From NCBI GenBank assembly GCA_036571765.1, contig BROE01000013.1, forward strand, positions 6,829,008 to 6,893,007: a stretch of 64,000 nucleotides of DNA, written 5' to 3'. The notes below the pieces were generated by a model, which was not told the origin of the DNA, searched no databases, and was given only the letters and a program-made list of their open reading frames with translations. Every line of letters begins with the position of its first letter. The first letter of the stretch is position 1. This DNA comes from Plecoglossus altivelis (taxonomy: Eukaryota; Chordata; Actinopteri; Osmeriformes; Plecoglossidae). Positions 59,461 to 64,000 of the stretch are shown piece after piece. A program made the position numbers and the translations under genes.

Positions 59461-60919
59461 GGGGGTGTTTGGAAAAACACGCCAATATATGAACAAGGGC
59501 TGGGATACTAGAGCGTTCTGGGTTCCAAGAATGTGTGTGTCTGTCCAATGCAAAATATAGTTCTCTCTTTCATCACATAATTTTCATAACATCGTGAGTG
59601 AATGCGTGTTAGTGAAATTGGTTTGGTTGCTGACTACAGCAATAGACCACCAGGTTTCATCTTAAATGTCATGTATATTGAAAAATTGATTTCAATGAAG
59701 TTGCACAATCATTTCTATGTTTTTTACAGACTTGGTTTATCATCTTGTGGTACATACTACCATGCAATTTCACAAGTAAATCTTTCTCAGGTTTTGCAGA
59801 ACTGTAATGAAGAAACTAAATACATACAATGTCAGTGTAGCTCCAAAAAAAGTCTTTACTTAAATGGAAATGAACATTTGCAGGATGCAATGAATGCCGG
59901 TCACATTTAAAGGTGCACAATTATGAGAAAATGACAGATGATTTAGAGGTATCATCCTATCATTGAAGAATCCATTTCCAGATTGTGCTGTTGCATTTTT
60001 GCGGTCAGCTCCACTAAGTCATGTATATTGATCATGCACCACACACACAAATGACTGGGCCCCTTCATGTGTCTGTTCAGGCAGCCGTTCAGACAAGATA
60101 ACCATGTGGATAGGAATGAATGGCGTGGTGGATCTTGTGGAATTTCCTGCCTCCACAGATGTAGGGATGACTTTCTGATGCCCTCGCTGTTGTGCAGCTC
60201 TTTAAAGACCAGGAGTGACATGGCTGCTCCAATCACAGACTTGCAGTGTGGCTGGCCATAAACTGCTTCCAGATTTGTCACACATACACACGCACACACA
60301 CAGACACACAGGCTCATTGTTCACAGTCAAAATGGTTCCAGTAAACTTGCATTTATCATGTGAGCGCTATTTTTGAGGTAGAACACTACGAATGATTTAT
60401 TGAGATATTTTGACTTCTCCCTCCCAGCAATCTCTGTCATAAGTAAAATACATTGCCATAAAAGTAAAATGCATTTGGTGCAACATGGTATAACAACTCA
60501 AACCCATCTTTTATTTACTCTGGCATTCTGACATGCGTGAGTTCACGGTGTGCTGATGTTGCGCGTGTGTTTGTGCCTGTGTGTGTATGTGTGGTGACTG
60601 ACTCGGGCGTTATAACATGGTTTCCAACCAGATAAACTTGTGAAGGTAATTGCCCATTTAGCCTGTGGAGATGATTGAAGCCAAACCCACAGCTTTAATT
60701 GTCCCTTCTTATAAGAGCTCCCAAGTTGCTAGGCACCAAGAAGTCCTGACACCTTGCCAGTTGTTCGTTTAAGGGTTGCTGATCTCCCCATGTAATACAC
60801 ACACTTGCACAAACACACACATACACAGTCACCCTCCTCTAATGTACGCATTGAAACAACTGGCCCCTCCGCAGATGCAAACATCCCCTCCTTCACCAGA
60901 CCCTGAGCATATGTGGGCT
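59461..60919. other. Non-coding stretch, no gene seen
   Basis: Unique sequence with a short CA tract near 60284-60312. No coding signal found. Confidence 0.5.
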
Positions 60920-61160
60920 CTTCAACAGGATGGGTCATTTATTAAAATCGACCTAATTTTCCATGATGTATTAAATCTCTGCGTCCATGATTGTGAGCCC
61001 ATTTCATTGAGCGAATTAGGCGCCCACTGCCTCTGTGTGATCAGAGCCCCAGAAAATGAGTCCTGCGCTGGTATTAGACAGTGTTCACAGCCTGCTAATG
61101 GTCAGGAGATGGAATGGATTACCACGCTCTTCATTATCGTTCACCGACAAAAACTGAGCA
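60920..61160. promoter_or_regulatory. Candidate conserved non-coding element
   Basis: Contains TTTATTAAAATCGACCTAAT, GATGTATTAAATCTC, TTGAGCGAATTAGGCGCCCA and CCTGCTAATGGTC. Repeat-free for over 200 bases. An open frame passes through but shows no recognisable protein. Confidence 0.42.
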
Positions 61161-63175
61161 CCTAAATATGCGTGCATGGTCGCAGCCATCTGTGAAGCAG
61201 CCCCAACACACACATTAGCAGCAGAGGCCTCCTCAGCTTACCAAACACGCTGGATTTATGACTGGATTGCAAAAGGCAGAAGGGGAGCATAGCTGCGTTT
61301 TGCTGGTTGTTGTCAATCTGCAGTGGTGAACATTGCCTTGAATGTCTCCTACTGGCCGAGTATCAAACGAGCTAATAACACGTGCCTCAACAGATTGTTA
61401 TGTTTCCAACCCTGGAACTATTGCAACATCCTTTGTGCCCATCTCAACAGTAGCAATACCTAAGTGCTGCCCACGGCTGATCCCACAGGCGAGGCCTTGC
61501 TGGATGAAACTCGCAGTTTAGAAATGGTGACGCAGCACAGCTGTCTTGGAATTGTTGTGTTTGTTTTCATTCGAACGCCTCATAGGAGATGACAGTGAAT
61601 GAAACATGTTTTATCAACTGGATGGGTAGTCGGGCAATCAACATAGACTGTGATAATATCTTAATGTCAACCATAGCATTCTGAAGAGAAACAAACAAAA
61701 CAATGTGTTGAATTACCAGGCAACAGAAAAGCATTTCTGTAGCCTTTACATCTAGTTTATTTTCCTTTAAGAATGCAGTTTACTATAGCCAAACCACTCC
61801 AACCATTTGGCATAGGAGACAAAGTGTAGTCATTGTCTTGTCGTTCTGCTTGTTTAGGGTTGGAGCTAAATTAGCTGCTAGAATTCTAGGTCCAGTGGGA
61901 CTTCATGCTCACCCATAGCCCAGGCCGCTATTTGTTACTATATAATTTGTCAATTCTGTTTCCCAGCAAACAGGAAGTCCTCCAAACTAGTGGAAGGAGA
62001 AGCAGAAAGGGTTGATAGGACTGGACAGCTCCACGCTGGGGTGGTTATCTGACATTTGGGACGTGTGTTCTACCCTCTTTTTTCTGGTTGGATCCGGCAG
62101 AATCAGAAAGCCTGCCAATCCCACAGCTACACTGTCGTTCTGGAGTTGATTTGCCTTGGTTGGTTTCTCTACTGAGACACAAATGCCATACAATCCAGAC
62201 TGGTCCAATACTAAACAGCCAATCACCCATGCTTGTCACAAAACGACCAGTCACAGTGTTCCTAGCAGACTCTACTGTTAGCCATAGTAAGTATATTATG
62301 ACAGTATCACAGCATGGGCCAACTCCACTGTAATCTGGCCATTTCCACATTCAACAGAGGCCATATCTGAACGCAATAGCTTTCAGTACACAATGGTCCA
62401 GACACCAAAACGTCTAACAATACTGTGTCTCAATGACGTACTTAAGCATTTGTTACAGAGCTTCACTGCAAGATTTTCCTCTAAGGGAGAGAAGACCATT
62501 ATCTGCAGTATATACAAAAGTACAGGGGCTCCCAGCGGACACAAAGATGATTAAGGGCTAGATGTCATTTCTCATGCCTTACTATATCTCTCTAAATGAC
62601 TCAATATCTCAGTGTTGCTTCTTCCATTCTCTTTGGTTCTTGAAGCCCCGCTTGTTTCTCATGAGAGGGCATAGGGACTGACAACCATGCACAGGCATTA
62701 TCAGGTCCCGACCTCAGTCAGACACCAATGCTTTGAGATACAACCATGGAATGATAAAACTAGAGTGTAAGTCAATGTGACAATTTCAGCACATGTGGAA
62801 AACTATCAGCAAGTGCCGGGCAGCCAAAAGCGAGTGGGCTTTGTGATGATGGGAAAGTATTAAAGGAATGCACACATAAGAATCACACGCCCTTGGCTCC
62901 AGTCTGCCAAAACAATGTAGTTAACCCTGCTGGACATAGAGCCTGTCGTGTCTCATCTCCCCACTTAGTCTGTGCTGTGTAAGACTGCTAGGCTTCCTCG
63001 CTAACACCATGCAAAATGACATTAGTATTCAACGAGACAGACAGACCATCAAGCTCAGGTTGCAGGCAGCACTCAGTGTTTGTGAGCATCAGATCTGAGA
63101 CACAGCAACATCAATAAAGGATCTCATTTCGAGCCTCACACGAACAACTGTACTTCTTTCAACCTACACTGTGGG
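61161..63175. other. Non-coding stretch, no gene seen
   Basis: Unique, AT-balanced sequence with no notable simple repeat and no exon that I can support. Confidence 0.5.
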
Positions 63176-63480
63176 TATCAATTGTGCACTGAATAATAAA
63201 AGGCAATTATGTAGCTATACAAAGCCCGGCGGTAATGGGCCTTTGTTTTATTTTTGTACTTGAAATGAAGAGACATTCTGAGGCTGAGTGTGTTCTTTTT
63301 CTGGATGTGCCGGGTCGGGCTCAGGACACGCTGCACCACCAGCTTGCCTTTTATTGCGATCGTTGCCATCCAAATGAATTAGACGGCAGGCGCATGAAAA
63401 GGGAGCAGATCTGTGGAGACAATCCCGCTAAAACCTTGAGGAAACAGAAGCAGGCTGCTCAGATTGTGTGTCCAGATTAA
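63176..63480. promoter_or_regulatory. Candidate conserved non-coding element
   Basis: Contains GAATAATAAAAGGCAATTAT, GGCGGTAATGGGCC, TTTTATTGCGATCG and CAAATGAATTAGACGGC with no simple repeats over 300 bases. Enhancer-like by appearance only. Confidence 0.38.
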
Positions 63481-64000
63481 TTATTCAGGCCTTGGCTTCT
63501 CTATCCAATGACCCCGGTAAAGAAGCACAAATTATTTAACATGCTGCCAGATTGGCGTTCAGTGTGGGGGCATGAAGTGACAGATTCCCAGTGAGGTTTC
63601 AAAAGACGCATCATGTGATCCCTGCTCAGCCCGCACGCTGCATGATCGAGGGCCTCATGGGTATTCATGGGCAGAATATAGGGAACAAGGCTTTAGTTTC
63701 CATCTCAACCACTGGGCCACACAAGCCAAATGAGATAAGAAGGGTAAAACGTAAGCTTGCGTTGGCAATGGTGAGTGTCTGGGAACAGATGTAAGTGCAC
63801 CCAAGCTAGCGACCTGTTCGATGTGAGATGACCTTTTTACTGAGTTCAGATGGTCGTGGGATGTTTAATGGGAGGCTCCACAGTTTTAAGAGGAGTCCTG
63901 TGTGGGTGTTTTCCACTAGAAAGATCTTCCGGGTTAACAAGAGTTTAAGAACACTAAACCGTAGAAGGAAAACTGAGCTCGTATAAAAATGTATTTTAAA
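63481..64000. other. Non-coding window end, no gene seen
   Basis: Unique sequence to the right edge with no supported exon. FTO exon 1, if not missed, lies beyond this edge or in an unrecognised short segment. Confidence 0.45.

Noticed and set aside
5142..64000. Transposable elements (Tc1, SINE, LINE coding remnants)
   Set aside because: I looked for transposase and reverse-transcriptase frames and for typical SINE heads and found none that I could support by eye. A RepeatMasker run could still reveal old copies.

Overview
The window looks like a ray-finned fish (teleost) chromosome. It is packed with long CA/GT, GA and CT microsatellites, has large non-coding stretches, and its only securely coding exons are three exons of FTO, the 2-oxoglutarate-dependent RNA demethylase, on the minus strand. 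The three exons (exon 4 at 378-503, exon 3 at 2458-3553, exon 2 at 3718-3795) have consensus splice sites and mutually compatible phases. They carry the residues known to bind substrate, iron and 2-oxoglutarate in this part of FTO. FTO exons 5 to 9 lie left of the window. Exon 1 was not found and must lie to the right. Exon 3 is unusually long because the flexible loop of the catalytic domain contains a poly-glycine tract and about eight copies of an acidic ten-residue repeat.

From 3.8 kb to 64 kb I find no complete gene. In vertebrates FTO intron 1 and its surroundings form a regulatory block with long-range enhancers of the neighbouring Iroquois genes (IRX3/IRX5), and FTO is head-to-head with RPGRIP1L. 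The window fits that picture. Many segments of 100-330 bp look like conserved non-coding elements: few simple repeats, several TAATTA or ATTA homeodomain cores, and no open frame. They are embedded in repeat-rich filler. These calls rest on sequence appearance only and need an alignment.

At 39879-40002 (+ strand) there is one exon-like segment matching the coiled-coil end of RPGRIP1L, the expected divergent neighbour of FTO. It contains an apparent 2-bp insertion that breaks the frame just before the conserved end of the exon. I recognised no other RPGRIP1L exon with confidence. It may be a relic of a decayed bystander gene, or a real exon damaged by assembly errors.

Assembly quality matters here. 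A 72-base N gap at 8261-8332 is flanked by two near-identical copies of the same ~515 bp, which looks like a false duplication. There are also very long G/C homopolymers (57 G, 35 C, 31 C). No bacterial, viral or mobile-element gene system was recognised. The most interesting items are the expanded FTO loop, the broken RPGRIP1L-like exon and the candidate enhancer array.
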